Origin: Serpentinimonas raichei | GTDB taxonomy: Bacteria; Pseudomonadota; Gammaproteobacteria; Burkholderiales; Burkholderiaceae_C | Length of the DNA stretch: 64,000 bases | NCBI RefSeq assembly: GCF_000828895.1 | Contig: NZ_AP014568.1 | Location: forward strand, 1,557,858 to 1,621,857 | Direction: 5' to 3' | In this document: positions 43,359 to 54,814 of the stretch, piece after piece | Numbering within the stretch: position 1 is the first letter of the stretch | How the letters are laid out: every line of letters begins with the position of its first letter | The notes under the pieces: model-generated | What the model saw: only the letters and a program-made list of their open reading frames with translations | Told to the model about the DNA's origin: nothing | Database searches by the model: none | Position numbers and translations under genes: made by a program

Positions 43359-44078
43359 TCATAGCACGAGGATGGAAGCGGGCAAGCCAAGCTGGCGCAC
43401 CCGCTCGGCAGCGCGTTCGGCCTCGGCGCGGCTATCGAAGGGCCCCAGCCGCACGCGGGTGCGCGGGCCGTCGGAAGTTTGGGCCACCTGGGTGTAGGTG
43501 ACTAGGCCAGCCCGCTCCAGCCGCTGGCGCACCTCGCGCACGCGGGCCGGGTCTTCGAAGGCACCGACTTGCACCACCAGCCGCTGCGCCGCCGCTGGGC
43601 TGCGCCCCTCCAGGATGGCTTGGGCACGGGAGGCATCGGTGGGCGCTGGCGCGGCAGGGGTAGCCGGTGCCGCTGGCACGGGAGGGGCGGAGGGGGCAGC
43701 CGGAGCGGCTGGACGGACAGGGGCCGCTGGTGCAGGCGCCGCCGCTGGCGTGGCAGGACTGGGCGCCGCCGCAGCGGGGGCTGCAGGCGCTGCAGGCGCT
43801 GCAGGCGTAGGGGGCTCAGCCGGTGCAACCACGGGGGCAGGAGCAGGCGGCTGCACGGGCAAAGGCGCCCCCAGCTGCCGATCCGGGATTTCGATGGCGA
43901 TGTCCACCGGCACCGGGCGCGGCTGGGTATCGAACAGCAGGGGCAAGCCGATCACCCCCGCCAGCACCAAAATGGTGGCCCCGATCAGGCGCTGGCGCGA
44001 ACGCCGACGCAAGGTTTCGATGGTGGTCGGCGGGGCCGGGGCGTTGGCACCGCTGCCGCCTGAACGCAGTTTGAACAT
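43359..44078 (-). CDS. dedD: SPOR-domain protein (DedD-like)
   Basis: This 239-residue protein has a short cytoplasmic start, one membrane helix (LIGATILVLAGVIGLPLLF), a long Ala/Pro-rich periplasmic linker and a C-terminal SPOR domain (VVQVGAFEDPARVREVRQRL to RVRLGPFDSRAEAERAAERV). SPOR domains bind denuded septal peptidoglycan, so it acts in cell division. The 3-bp gap to cvpA and position after folC match the E. coli dedD locus. Confidence 0.9.
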   Translation of the reverse strand: MFKLRSGGSGANAPAPPTTIETLRRRSRQRLIGATILVLAGVIGLPLLFDTQPRPVPVDIAIEIPDRQLGAPLPVQPPAPAPVVAPAEPPTPAAPAAPAAPAAAAPSPATPAAAPAPAAPVRPAAPAAPSAPPVPAAPATPAAPAPTDASRAQAILEGRSPAAAQRLVVQVGAFEDPARVREVRQRLERAGLVTYTQVAQTSDGPRTRVRLGPFDSRAEAERAAERVRQLGLPASILVL

Positions 44079-44158
44079 GGGCCGCTGTTACACCGTGGGT
44101 TGCAAAAAATCGGGTTCCATCGCGCCCAGCCGGCCCGAAGAAATGGCTGGTCTACCGT

Positions 44159-45514
44159 TCAAGTCGGCAGGTGTGGGGCCGCCAAACGCGGCACACCGTG
44201 CTCCAGCACTGCCCCCACCGTGAGGAAAGACCCGAAGACCACGATTCTATCAGCCGGGTCGGCGGCCGCGTGCGCCGCCGCCAAGGCCGCCAACGCATCC
44301 GCATGGGTGCTGGCGCTGCCGCCCGGGCGCTGCGGCAGCGCTTGCCACTGCGCCAGCAAATCGACCGCCTTGGCGGCGCGCGCGCCGGGCAAGTCGGTGA
44401 AATACCAGCCGTCCACCAGCGCGCCGGCGCGCTCCAGCATGGGGGCGAGGTCTTTGTCGGCCATGGCCCCAAACACCGCGTGGGTGCGCGGGAAGTAGCC
44501 TTGGGCGTCGAGGTTTTGCACCAGCGCCGCCACCGAATGCGGGTTGTGCGCCACATCCAGCACCAGCGTGGGCTGCCCCGGCACGATCTGGAAGCGCCCC
44601 GGCCACTGCACCAGCGCCAGCCCGTTGCGCACCGCCTGCGCCGTGACCGGCAGGCGCAAATGCAGGGCCTCGATCGCTGCCAGCGCCCCGGCCGCGTTTT
44701 GCAACTGGTTGGCGCCGCGCAGCGCCGGATAGGCCAGCCCGCTGTAGCGCTTGCTGCGCCCGCTCCAGTTCCACTGCTGGCGGTCGCCGCTGAACTGAAA
44801 ATCGACCCCGATCCGGCACGGCTCGGCCCCAATCTCCTGCGCGCGCGCCAGCACGCTCTGCGGCGGCAGCGGGTCGCTGACCACCACCGGGCGGCCGCTG
44901 CGCATCACGCCGGCTTTTTCGATCCCGATGGCTTCGCGGTTGGGGCCCAGAAACTCCATGTGGTCGAGGTCGATGCTGGTGATGATGGCGCAGTCGGCAT
45001 CCCACAGATTGACCGCATCCAGCCGCCCGCCCATGCCAATTTCGAGCACCAGCACCTCGGGCTGCGCCGCCACCAGCGTCTGCACGATGGCCAGCGTGCT
45101 GAACTCGAAGTAGGTGAGTGATACCTCGGGCTGCCCGCCGCGCCCCAAGCGCGCGCGCTCGACTTCGGCAAACGCCGCCGCCAGCGCCGCCGCCGCCACC
45201 GGCTCGCCGCGCACCTGGGCGCGCTCCTCGAAGCGCACCAGGTGCGGCGAGGTGTAGAGCCCGGTGCGGTAGCCGGCATGGCGGTAGATCGATTCCAGCA
45301 TGGCGCAGGTCGAGCCCTTGCCGTTGGTGCCCGCCACCGTGATGAGCGGGCACGGCGGCACGATGCCGCGCCCACCGTTCATGCGCTGCATCACGGTGCG
45401 CACGCGCTCCAAGCCCATTTCAATGCCCTTGGGGTGCAGGCGCTCGCTGTGGGCCAGCCAGCCTTCGAGGGTTTGGGGCAGCGGGCCGGCGGGGCTGTGG
45501 TGGGGGTCGATCAT
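44159..45514 (-). CDS. folC: Dihydrofolate/folylpolyglutamate synthase
   Basis: The 451-residue Mur-ligase-like enzyme shows the P-loop VAGTNGKGSTCAMLE (about residue 60), YFEFSTLAIVQTL, IGMGGRLDAVN and LDVAHNPHSVAALV. It adds L-glutamate to dihydropteroate and folates using ATP. It is the first visible gene of the folC-dedD-cvpA-purF-metZ-gltX series; accD, often upstream in relatives, is not here. Confidence 0.95.
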   Translation of the reverse strand: MIDPHHSPAGPLPQTLEGWLAHSERLHPKGIEMGLERVRTVMQRMNGGRGIVPPCPLITVAGTNGKGSTCAMLESIYRHAGYRTGLYTSPHLVRFEERAQVRGEPVAAAALAAAFAEVERARLGRGGQPEVSLTYFEFSTLAIVQTLVAAQPEVLVLEIGMGGRLDAVNLWDADCAIITSIDLDHMEFLGPNREAIGIEKAGVMRSGRPVVVSDPLPPQSVLARAQEIGAEPCRIGVDFQFSGDRQQWNWSGRSKRYSGLAYPALRGANQLQNAAGALAAIEALHLRLPVTAQAVRNGLALVQWPGRFQIVPGQPTLVLDVAHNPHSVAALVQNLDAQGYFPRTHAVFGAMADKDLAPMLERAGALVDGWYFTDLPGARAAKAVDLLAQWQALPQRPGGSASTHADALAALAAAHAAADPADRIVVFGSFLTVGAVLEHGVPRLAAPHLPT

Positions 45515-45726
45515 GGGTGACGGGTGTGCAAAGGGTCAAGGGGCATGGCGCTGGGGCTAAGGCCACACGATGGAGGAGATTGTCGCGCAAGGCGCGCTGC
45601 GGCCACGCACCGCAAAGCACCCGCCCTTGCTCCACTAGAATCAACCACACGCGCAGAGGTTCCAGCAGCCCCTTCGGATCGATCCGTGCTCTGGCAACCC
45701 CCAACAGCCCAACCACCCCGTACCCC

Positions 45727-47383
<1,657 letters not shown>

Positions 47384-47421
47384 AGTCACCCGGTGGGGGC
47401 GGCGCGCGGCGCCAGGCCGGC

Positions 47422-48609
47422 TCAGTTGGCAAAGGCCGCAATGCCGGTGATGGCCCGGCCGAGGATGAGGGCGTGAATGTCGTGCGTGCCCTCGTAGGTG
47501 TTGACGACCTCTAGGTTCACCAAGTGGCGAGCGACGCCGTATTCGTCGCTGATGCCGTTGCCGCCCATCATGTCGCGTGCGGTGCGGGCAATGTCGAGAG
47601 CCTTGCCGCAGCTGTTGCGCTTGAGCATGGAGGTCACGTCCACCGACGCGGTGCCGGCATCTTTCATGCGGCCCAGTGCCAGACAACCCTGCAGGCCCAG
47701 ACTGATGTCGGTCAGCATATCGGCCAGCTTTTTCTGAATGAGCTGATTGGCCGCCAGCGGGCGACCAAACTGCTTGCGGTCGAGCACGTACTGGCGGGCG
47801 CGTGCGTAGCAGTCTTCGGCCGCACCCAGCGCACCCCAGGCAATGCCGTAACGGGCGCTGTTTAGGCAGGTGAACGGACCCTTGAGGCCGCGCACCTCGG
47901 CAAAGGCGTTTTCTTCGGGGCAAAACACCTCATCCATCACGATTTCACCGGTGATCGAGGCACGCAAGCCCACCTTGCCGTGGATGGCCGGTGCGCTCAG
48001 GCCTTTCCAGCCCTTCTCCAGCACAAAGCCGCGGATGGCGCCTGCATCGTCCTTGGCCCAGACCACGAACACATCGGCGATTGGGCTGTTGCTGATCCAC
48101 GTCTTGGCACCGCTGATCGAGTAACCGCCCGGCACCGCCTTGGCGCGGGTGACCATGCTGCCGGGGTCGGAGCCGTGGTTGGGCTCGGTGAGGCCAAAGC
48201 AGCCTATCCACGCGCCCGAGGCGAGCTTGGGCAGGTACTTTTGCTTCATGGCCTCGCTGCCAAATTCGCAGATCGGCACCATCACCAGCGACGACTGCAC
48301 GCTCATCATCGAGCGGTAGCCCGAATCGACGCGCTCCACTTCGCGCGCGATCAGGCCGTAAGCCACGTAATTCAGCCCGGCACCGCCGTAGGCTTCGGGA
48401 ATGGTGGGCCCCAGCAGGCCCAGCTCGCCCATTTCTCTAAAGATTGCCGGATCGGTCTGCTCGTGGCGAAACGCCTCGACCACGCGCGGGGCCAGCCGCT
48501 CTTGGCAGTAGGCGTAGGCGGCGTCGCGGATCGCGCACTCATCGGCGCTGAGCTGGGCACTCAGGGCCAGCGGATCGGACCAGTCGAAGCGGTTGTGTGT
48601 AGCAGTCAT
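47422..48609 (-). CDS. gcdH: Glutaryl-CoA dehydrogenase
   Basis: The 395-residue acyl-CoA dehydrogenase has the GcdH-specific start [53 protein letters not shown] and the C-terminal [19 protein letters not shown] with the catalytic Glu. It converts glutaryl-CoA to crotonyl-CoA with FAD. The start at 48609 is supported by AGGAG 6-7 nt upstream; a longer frame is non-coding. It is last in the pcaF-gcdH arrangement and probably serves lysine or aromatic-acid breakdown. Confidence 0.95.
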   Translation of the reverse strand: MTATHNRFDWSDPLALSAQLSADECAIRDAAYAYCQERLAPRVVEAFRHEQTDPAIFREMGELGLLGPTIPEAYGGAGLNYVAYGLIAREVERVDSGYRSMMSVQSSLVMVPICEFGSEAMKQKYLPKLASGAWIGCFGLTEPNHGSDPGSMVTRAKAVPGGYSISGAKTWISNSPIADVFVVWAKDDAGAIRGFVLEKGWKGLSAPAIHGKVGLRASITGEIVMDEVFCPEENAFAEVRGLKGPFTCLNSARYGIAWGALGAAEDCYARARQYVLDRKQFGRPLAANQLIQKKLADMLTDISLGLQGCLALGRMKDAGTASVDVTSMLKRNSCGKALDIARTARDMMGGNGISDEYGVARHLVNLEVVNTYEGTHDIHALILGRAITGIAAFAN

Positions 48610-48670
48610 GGTGTACTCCTGTGGATTTAGTTGCGGCGCATCAGTTCGCGACCGATGACCAGTTGTTGAT

Positions 48671-49873
48671 TCAAACACGCTCGAGCACCAGCGCAATGCC
48701 TTGGCCGACACCGATGCACATTGTGCACAGCGCGTAGCGGCCGCCGCTGTGGTGCAGGCGGTTGATGGCGGTGGTGGCCAAGCGGGCACCGCTGGCGCCC
48801 AGCGGGTGGCCCAGGGCAATCGCGCCGCCCCAGGCGTTGACGCGGGCATCGTCGTCGTGTAGGCCGAGCAGGCGCAGCACGGCCAGGCCCTGGGCGGCAA
48901 ACGCCTCGTTCAACTCGATCACGTCCATCTGCGCCAGCGTCAGGCCGGTTTGCACCAGCACCTTCTGGGTGGCGGGCACCGGGCCGATGCCCATGATGCG
49001 CGGCGCCACGCCGGCCGTGGCCATGCCCACCACGCGGGCCTTTGGGATTAGGCCGTTTTTGGCGGCAGTTGCCTCGTCGGCCAAAATCAGCGCACAGGCG
49101 CCGTCGTTGACGCCGCTGGCGTTGCCAGCGGTTACCGTGCCGTCGGGTCGCACCACGCCCTTGAGCTGGGCCAGCGCTTCCAAGCTGGTCTTGCGCGGGT
49201 GTTCGTCGGCGCTGACCCGCACCGGATCGCCCTTCTTTTGTGGCAGGGTGACGGGGCAGATCTCGCGCGCCAAGTGGCCGGCCTCGATGGCGGCCACGGC
49301 GCGCATCTGGCTGTTGAGGGCCATGCGGTCCTGCGCTTGGCGCTCGATCTTGAAATCGGTGGCAACGTTTTCCGCCGTTTCGGGCATGGAATCGACGCCG
49401 TACTGCGCTTTCATGAGCGGGTTGATGAAGCGCCAGCCGATGGTGGTGTCGTACACCGCTTGGTTGCGGCTAAAGGCCGACTCGGCCTTTGGCATGACGA
49501 AGGGCGCGCGGCTCATGCTCTCCACACCGCCCGCGATCATCAGACCCGCTTCGCCGGCCTTGATGGCGCGCGCGGCGGTGCCGATGGCGTCTAGGCCGGA
49601 GCCGCACAGGCGGTTGACGGTGACGCCGGGCACTTGCAGCGGCAGGCCGGCCAGCAGGCTGCTCATGTGGGCCACGTTGCGGTTGTCTTCGCCGGCTTGG
49701 TTGGCGCAGCCGTAAATCACGTCGGCCACGGCGGCCCAGTCCACTTGCGGGTTGCGCGCCATCAGCGCCTTCAAGGGGATGGCACCGAGGTCGTCGGTGC
49801 GCACGCTGGAGAGCGCACCGCCGTAGCGGCCAAAGGGGGTGCGGATGGCGTCGCAGATAAAGGCTTGGTTCAT
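48671..49873 (-). CDS. pcaF: 3-oxoadipyl-CoA/acetyl-CoA C-acyltransferase (thiolase)
   Basis: The 400-residue thiolase has active-site Cys in [13 protein letters not shown], the catalytic His region [11 protein letters not shown], and C-terminal Cys in [15 protein letters not shown]. Length, [18 protein letters not shown] and the overall pattern match PcaF/PaaJ, which cleave 3-oxoadipyl-CoA to succinyl-CoA and acetyl-CoA. Neighbours (gcdH and a bifunctional 3-hydroxyacyl-CoA dehydrogenase) suggest a broader dicarboxylyl-CoA pathway, so substrate is not certain. Confidence 0.88.
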   Translation of the reverse strand: MNQAFICDAIRTPFGRYGGALSSVRTDDLGAIPLKALMARNPQVDWAAVADVIYGCANQAGEDNRNVAHMSSLLAGLPLQVPGVTVNRLCGSGLDAIGTAARAIKAGEAGLMIAGGVESMSRAPFVMPKAESAFSRNQAVYDTTIGWRFINPLMKAQYGVDSMPETAENVATDFKIERQAQDRMALNSQMRAVAAIEAGHLAREICPVTLPQKKGDPVRVSADEHPRKTSLEALAQLKGVVRPDGTVTAGNASGVNDGACALILADEATAAKNGLIPKARVVGMATAGVAPRIMGIGPVPATQKVLVQTGLTLAQMDVIELNEAFAAQGLAVLRLLGLHDDDARVNAWGGAIALGHPLGASGARLATTAINRLHHSGGRYALCTMCIGVGQGIALVLERV

Positions 49874-49967
49874 GGGGGTCTCCGGGTGGGGGTTGGTGCA
49901 ACTAAAGGGTTAACGGGGCCAGCGCAGCGTGATCTCAGCTTGCCGAATTGCTGCGCGCTGGGGTGCA

Positions 49968-52019
49968 TCACGCAAGCAAGGGGTCGAGCTGGCCCAGCCT
50001 AAAGCCAAAGCCGACCGATTGCGCCAGGGCTTGCAGGTCGCGCTCGAGCGCGGCGCGCTCCTGCTGGCGGGCCCAAAACACGGGCCCGCCCTCCCAGCGC
50101 GGGAAGCCGTAGCCCTGCACCAGCACCACGTCGATGTCGCTGGCGCGGGCGGCCACGCCCTCGGCCAGCAGCAGCGCGGCCTCGTTCACCATGGCCAATA
50201 GGGCTTGGCGGCGGATCTGCTCCGCGCTGGGCGGCTGACCGGTGATGCCGCGCGCCGCACGGACTTGCTCGATGAGGCCGCGCACGGTGGCATCGGTGCT
50301 TGGGGCCTGTTTGCCGTCGGTGTAGGTGTAGTAGCCGGCGCCGGTCTTGCGGCCCAGGCGGCCCTGCTCACAGAGCCGGTCGAGAATGCCGACGTAGCGC
50401 TCGCGCGGGTCGCGCGTGGCGGCCTGGGCTTGGCGCATGTGCCAGGCGATGTCCAGGCCCGACAGGTCGGCCACGGCAAATGGGCCCATGGCAAAGCCCA
50501 TGCCGGTCAGGGCGTGGTCCACGTCCTCGGGCCAGGCGCCATCTTCCAGCATGAACTCGCACTGCTTGCGGTAGGCGTTGTAGATGCGGTTGCCAATGAA
50601 GCCAAAGGCGTTGCCGCACAGCACGGGCAGTTTTTTGAGCGCCTTGCCCAGCGCCATGCCGGTGGCCAGTGCGTCGGGGGCGGTGTGTGCGCCGCGCACC
50701 ACCTCCAACAGCTTCATCACGTTGGCGGGGCTGAAAAAGTGCAGGCCCAGCACGTCTTGCGGGCGGCGCGTGGCGTTGGCGATGGCGTCCACGTCCAGGT
50801 AGGAGGTGTTGGTGGCGAGCACGGCACCGGCTCGGGCGTGAGTGTCGATCTGCTGGAACACCGCAAGCTTGACCGACAGGTCCTCAAAAACAGCCTCGAT
50901 CACCACGTCGGCGCGCTCCAGCAAGGGCCAGTCGATGCTGGCGGTCAGGCGGGCCTGGGCGGCATCGGCCACGGCAGGCTTCATCTTGCCAGCGGCCACG
51001 CGGCCGCTGTAGTGCTCGGTCACGCGCTGCTGGCCACGGGCCAGGGCCTCGTGGTTCTGCTCCAGCAGCAGCACGTTTAGGCCGGCGTCGAGCGCACAGA
51101 TGGCAATCCCCGTGCCCATGGTGCCGGCGCCGATCACGGCCACCGTTTGCACCGGGCGCGGCTGGGCCTGCACCTCGGGCGGCAGCTTGCTGGCCTCGCG
51201 TTCGGCCTTGAACTGGTGGCGCAGCGCCTGTGCGGCATGGCTGGGCACCAGTTGCAAAAACAGCTCGCGCTCGCGCTGGGCGCCTTCGGCAAAGGGCAGC
51301 GCGCAGCCGGCCACCGCGTCCATGAGTGCGCCATAGGCGGGTTGCAGGCGCTGGCGCGCGCTGAGCCTGGCGCGCTCGGCAGCCACCTGCTCGGCCACGG
51401 CGGCGGCATCCAGCGTGCGCTCGCGAGCGCCCACTGGCAAGGCACCGGCTTCGGCCCACTGGCGGGCCAGCGCGCAAGCCGCTGCCAGCACATCATCGGC
51501 CACCACGAGGTCGAACAGGCCGCTGTCGGCCCAGGCTTGGGCGCTTTGCGGCTGGCCGTTGAGCATCAGGCCCAGCGCCCGGGGCACGCCCACCAAGCGC
51601 GGCAGCAACTGCGTGCCGGTAGAGCCGGGGATCAGCCCGAGGTGGATCTCGGGCAGGCCCACGAGCGCGCTGGCCAGGGCCACGCGGCCGTGGCAGCTCA
51701 TGGCCAGCTCCAACCCGCCGCCCAGCGCCACACCACTCAAAGCGGCCAGCACCGGCTTGCGGCAAGCCGCCACGCGCGCCAGCACGGTGGGCAAGATGGG
51801 TTCCGCCGACTGGGCCGGCGTGCCCAGTTCGGCCACATCGGCACCGGCCGAAAAGGCCCGGTCGCTGCCCGCGAGCACGATGCCGCGCACGGCCGGGTCG
51901 GACTCGGCTGCGTCCAGCGCCTGCACGATGAAGCGGCGCAGCACGAGGCTGAGGCTGTTCACCGGTGGATGGGACAGGCTGACCACCGCCACATCGCCCT
52001 GCATGGCGTAAGAATTCAA
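49968..52019 (-). CDS. Bifunctional enoyl-CoA hydratase/3-hydroxyacyl-CoA dehydrogenase
   Basis: The 683-residue FadJ/PaaC-like fusion has an N-terminal crotonase domain (FSAGADVAELG; LSGVALGGGLELAMSCHGR; GLPEIHLGLIPGSTGTQLLP). It also has a Rossmann NAD domain VAVIGAGTMGTGIAICALD (about 295), LGLHFFSPANVMKLLEVVRG with the catalytic His, and a duplicated C-terminal 3HCDH domain (GFIGNRIYNAYRKQ; LVQGYGFPRWEGGP). It hydrates enoyl-CoA and oxidises the product. It is first in the catabolic run and divergent from a LysR gene. Confidence 0.93.
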   Translation of the reverse strand: MNSYAMQGDVAVVSLSHPPVNSLSLVLRRFIVQALDAAESDPAVRGIVLAGSDRAFSAGADVAELGTPAQSAEPILPTVLARVAACRKPVLAALSGVALGGGLELAMSCHGRVALASALVGLPEIHLGLIPGSTGTQLLPRLVGVPRALGLMLNGQPQSAQAWADSGLFDLVVADDVLAAACALARQWAEAGALPVGARERTLDAAAVAEQVAAERARLSARQRLQPAYGALMDAVAGCALPFAEGAQRERELFLQLVPSHAAQALRHQFKAEREASKLPPEVQAQPRPVQTVAVIGAGTMGTGIAICALDAGLNVLLLEQNHEALARGQQRVTEHYSGRVAAGKMKPAVADAAQARLTASIDWPLLERADVVIEAVFEDLSVKLAVFQQIDTHARAGAVLATNTSYLDVDAIANATRRPQDVLGLHFFSPANVMKLLEVVRGAHTAPDALATGMALGKALKKLPVLCGNAFGFIGNRIYNAYRKQCEFMLEDGAWPEDVDHALTGMGFAMGPFAVADLSGLDIAWHMRQAQAATRDPRERYVGILDRLCEQGRLGRKTGAGYYTYTDGKQAPSTDATVRGLIEQVRAARGITGQPPSAEQIRRQALLAMVNEAALLLAEGVAARASDIDVVLVQGYGFPRWEGGPVFWARQQERAALERDLQALAQSVGFGFRLGQLDPLLA

Positions 52020-52047
52020 GATGCTTCCCCTAAAACGGCAAAACCCG

Positions 52048-52076
52048 ATTATTTTTCAGCAGGCCGTGTTTGACAA
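52048..52076 (-). promoter_or_regulatory. Probable sigma-70 promoter of the catabolic operon
   Basis: On the minus strand TTGTCA (52071-52076) and AATAAT (52048-52053) are separated by 17 bp, a good -35/-10 pair pointing at the hydratase/dehydrogenase gene. The surrounding 107-bp gap is AT-rich and shared with the divergent LysR gene, whose protein probably binds here. Confidence 0.6.
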
Positions 52077-52126
52077 TACGAATGAAAATTGACAGACTGT
52101 ATAAAAATTTTTAACAAACAAACGCC

Positions 52127-53029
52127 ATGGACGCAAACTCCCTGCTGCTGCTGGTTGACATCTTGGACGCGGGCAACCTGAGCCAGGCCGCACGCAAGCG
52201 CAAGATGAGCCGGGCCAACATCAGCTACCACCTCACGCAACTGGAGCGCAGCCTGGGCATGCAACTGGTGCGACGCACCACGCGCCGGATCGACCCGACC
52301 GAGGCCGGCCTCAAGCTGTACCAACATGGCCGCACGCTGCGCGACGAACTGCTGGCGGCACAGGAGTCGGTGGCCAGCCTGCGCGAGGGCCTGCACGGAT
52401 CGGTGCGCCTGGCCGTGCCCACCGGCTTTGGGCAACTGGTCATGTCGGGCTGGCTGATCGAGTTCAAGCACCGGCACCCGAGCATCAGCCTGGAGCTGAT
52501 TTTCGACAACCGGGTGGACGATCTGCTGCGCGACGAGGTGGACCTGGCGATACGGGTGCTGTCAGAGCCCCCGCCCCATCTGGTGGCGCGCGAACTGAGC
52601 CGGATGCGCCACATCGCCTGCGCCTCTTCGGCCTACGCGGCGCAACACCCCATGCCGCAGACCGTGCAGGACTTGGCGCAAGTGCCCATCATCACGTCCA
52701 TGGTGGTCGGGCGCTCCTTGCGCGTGTCGGCCTACCAAGGCGTGCAGCGCCACGAAGTCACCCTGAGCCCCACGCTGGCCTCGGAAAACTTCCAGTTTCT
52801 GCACGAGGCCATCCTGGCCGGCTTGGGGGTCGGGCTGGTGCCCGACTACGTGGTGGCACAAGACTTGGCCGCCGGTCGCGTGGTTCAGGCCCTCGACGAC
52901 TGGCGTCTGAGCATTTTCGGCACCCGGCTGTACCTGCTGCGCATGCCCGACCGCTACCAGACCCTGGCCGCGCGCACGCTGATCGACTTTGTGATCGAAA
53001 AAGCCAGAGCCTGGGCCGGCGGGGTTTGA
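52127..53029 (+). CDS. LysR-family transcriptional regulator
   Basis: The 300-residue protein has an N-terminal winged HTH (LVDILDAGNLSQAARKRKMS; ANISYHLTQLERSLGMQLV) and a C-terminal co-inducer-binding domain (VRLAVPTGFGQLVMSGWL; EVDLAIRVLSEPPPHL). It is divergent from the acyl-CoA enzymes, the standard LysR layout, so it likely activates them in response to a pathway intermediate and represses itself. The effector cannot be told from sequence. Confidence 0.93.
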   Translation: MDANSLLLLVDILDAGNLSQAARKRKMSRANISYHLTQLERSLGMQLVRRTTRRIDPTEAGLKLYQHGRTLRDELLAAQESVASLREGLHGSVRLAVPTGFGQLVMSGWLIEFKHRHPSISLELIFDNRVDDLLRDEVDLAIRVLSEPPPHLVARELSRMRHIACASSAYAAQHPMPQTVQDLAQVPIITSMVVGRSLRVSAYQGVQRHEVTLSPTLASENFQFLHEAILAGLGVGLVPDYVVAQDLAAGRVVQALDDWRLSIFGTRLYLLRMPDRYQTLAARTLIDFVIEKARAWAGGV

Positions 53030-53079
53030 GGCCGGCGTTTCCCTCGGCTTGACACCCCCAGCTCACAGATGGACCCGCT

Positions 53080-54117
53080 TCAGTCGGACGAAATGCGCAA
53101 GGCCACTTTGCCAAACTGGCGGCCCGAGTCCAGCCGATCCAAGGCTGCGTGCACGTCGTCCATGCCGAACTCGCTGTCGATCACGGGTTTGAGGCCTGTG
53201 CGGCCGACAAACTGCAGCAGGTCCGCGAACTCCTTCAGATCGCCGTAGGTCGAGCCGATCACCTGCAACTGGCGGATGAACAGTCGCCGCAAATCGGCCG
53301 GGGGCTGGTCGCCGCTGGTGGCGCCGCAGGTCACCAGGCGGCCGCCGCGCACCAGCGACTTCAGGGCCGCCGACCACACGGCTTCGCCCACGTTTTCTAT
53401 CACCATGTCCACGCCGCGCCCACCGGTCAGGGCCAGCGCCGCTTTCGCAATGTCTTCCCGGCTGCCGTCGATCACGCCATCGGCCCCCAAGGCCCGCGCA
53501 CGTTCGAGCTTGTCGGCATCGCGCGAGGTCACGATCACCCGCGCGCCCACCTGCTTGGCCAGTTGCAGCGCGGCCAGCGAAACGCCGCCGCCTATACCGA
53601 ACACCAGCACGGTTTCCCACGGTTGCAGACGGCCCTTGGTAAACAGCATGCGCCACGCCGTAAGGTGGTTTACGCCCAAGGCGGCGGCTTGTACCAAGCT
53701 CAATCCGGCGGGCATGGGAAAGGCATTCTGCGCTGGCACGGTGACCCATTCGGCAAACGTGCCGTCGCGGTGCTCGCCCAGCAGTTGCAGGCGGGTGCAC
53801 AGCACGCCTTCGCCGCGCTGGCAAAACTCGCACCGCCCGCAGGCCAAGCCGGCGTGCAACACCACCGGCTGGCCGGGCCGCAGGCAAGGGTCGTCGACAT
53901 CCACAGCGTCCACCACACCAGCCCCGTCTAGCCCCATGATCTGGGGCAGGCGGTGGGTGATGCCTGCCCCGCTGTTGCGCATGTACAGATCCACCCGGTT
54001 GAGCGTGGCGGCGTGCATGCGCACCCGCACCTCGCCCGGCTGGCGCTCGGGCATGGGCCTGTCGCCCACCGCCACCACTTCGTTGCCACCGTGTCCTGTG
54101 AGGTAAACCGCTTTCAT
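53080..54117 (-). CDS. Zinc-containing alcohol dehydrogenase family protein
   Basis: This 345-residue MDR-family oxidoreductase retains the structural zinc site CGRCEFCQRGEGVLC (about residues 93-107) and has a nucleotide-binding VLVFGIGGGVSLAALQLAKQ. The catalytic-zinc Cys is replaced (NRVDLYMRN), as in quinone-oxidoreductase relatives. It is divergent from a MarR gene 114 bp away, which probably controls it. Substrate unknown. Confidence 0.9.
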   Translation of the reverse strand: MKAVYLTGHGGNEVVAVGDRPMPERQPGEVRVRMHAATLNRVDLYMRNSGAGITHRLPQIMGLDGAGVVDAVDVDDPCLRPGQPVVLHAGLACGRCEFCQRGEGVLCTRLQLLGEHRDGTFAEWVTVPAQNAFPMPAGLSLVQAAALGVNHLTAWRMLFTKGRLQPWETVLVFGIGGGVSLAALQLAKQVGARVIVTSRDADKLERARALGADGVIDGSREDIAKAALALTGGRGVDMVIENVGEAVWSAALKSLVRGGRLVTCGATSGDQPPADLRRLFIRQLQVIGSTYGDLKEFADLLQFVGRTGLKPVIDSEFGMDDVHAALDRLDSGRQFGKVALRISSD

Positions 54118-54231
54118 CGTTGCCGCCTCCGGGGTTGAGCCTGTGCCCTATTTGTTGCAGGGGCCGGACATCGGCCTGTAAGGCAATACATTGTTACATT
54201 ATCCCCATTGTCTTGGATTGGAGCCCGTCCC

Positions 54232-54780
54232 ATGTCAGAGTCAGAAAGCCGCACCCAAGGCGCGCGCATGGAAATTGCCAACCGCTTGTTTTTCAAGCTC
54301 TACCAATGCGCCAACCTAATGCACAAAACGGGCACCAAGGCCGTGGAAAGCGAGGGCCTGACCACACAGCAGTGGGCGGTGCTGGGCGCCTTGACCCGCA
54401 GCAAAGCCAGCAATGGCATGAGCGTAGGCGACTTGGCCCGCTACCTGCTGGTGAGCCGGCAAAACCTGACCGGGGTGATCGGCCGCATGGAACGCGACGG
54501 CCGCATTCGGGTGGACCCGGATCCGCGCGACCGCCGCTCCCGGCTGGTCCGCATGACCGAGGAGGGTGAGCAAGTCTGGCGCGCATTGGCGTTGCCGAAA
54601 ATCCACCGCTTTTACGCCGATGCGCTCGACGGTTTTGCCATGACCGATCTGGTGCACACGGCGCACTACCTCATCAAGTTGCTCGACAACATGGAGCGCC
54701 TAGACAAGGGCACCGAAACCGATGAAGAGGCTGAAACCGAAGCCGAGGCCGAATCAGCAGCGTTGTCACGGCTGGCTTGA
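54232..54780 (+). CDS. MarR-family transcriptional regulator
   Basis: The 182-residue protein has a MarR winged helix (MSVGDLARYLLVSRQNLTGV; RMERDGRIRVDPDPRDRRSR) and an acidic C-terminal tail (GTETDEEAETEAEAESA). Start 54232 has GGAG about 9 nt upstream. Divergence from the dehydrogenase gene, with an AT-rich TACATTGTTACATTAT region between (54186-54201), suggests a shared operator. The ligand is unknown. Confidence 0.9.
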   Translation: MSESESRTQGARMEIANRLFFKLYQCANLMHKTGTKAVESEGLTTQQWAVLGALTRSKASNGMSVGDLARYLLVSRQNLTGVIGRMERDGRIRVDPDPRDRRSRLVRMTEEGEQVWRALALPKIHRFYADALDGFAMTDLVHTAHYLIKLLDNMERLDKGTETDEEAETEAEAESAALSRLA

Positions 54781-54814
54781 AGCCGCCCTTGGCCAACCAC
54801 GAGCGCGCGCACCT

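Noticed and set aside
49874..49967. Terminator after the hydratase/dehydrogenase gene
   Set aside because: A GC hairpin (CCAGCGCAGC ... GCTGCGCGCTGG) is present but there is no T run and the pairing is imperfect.
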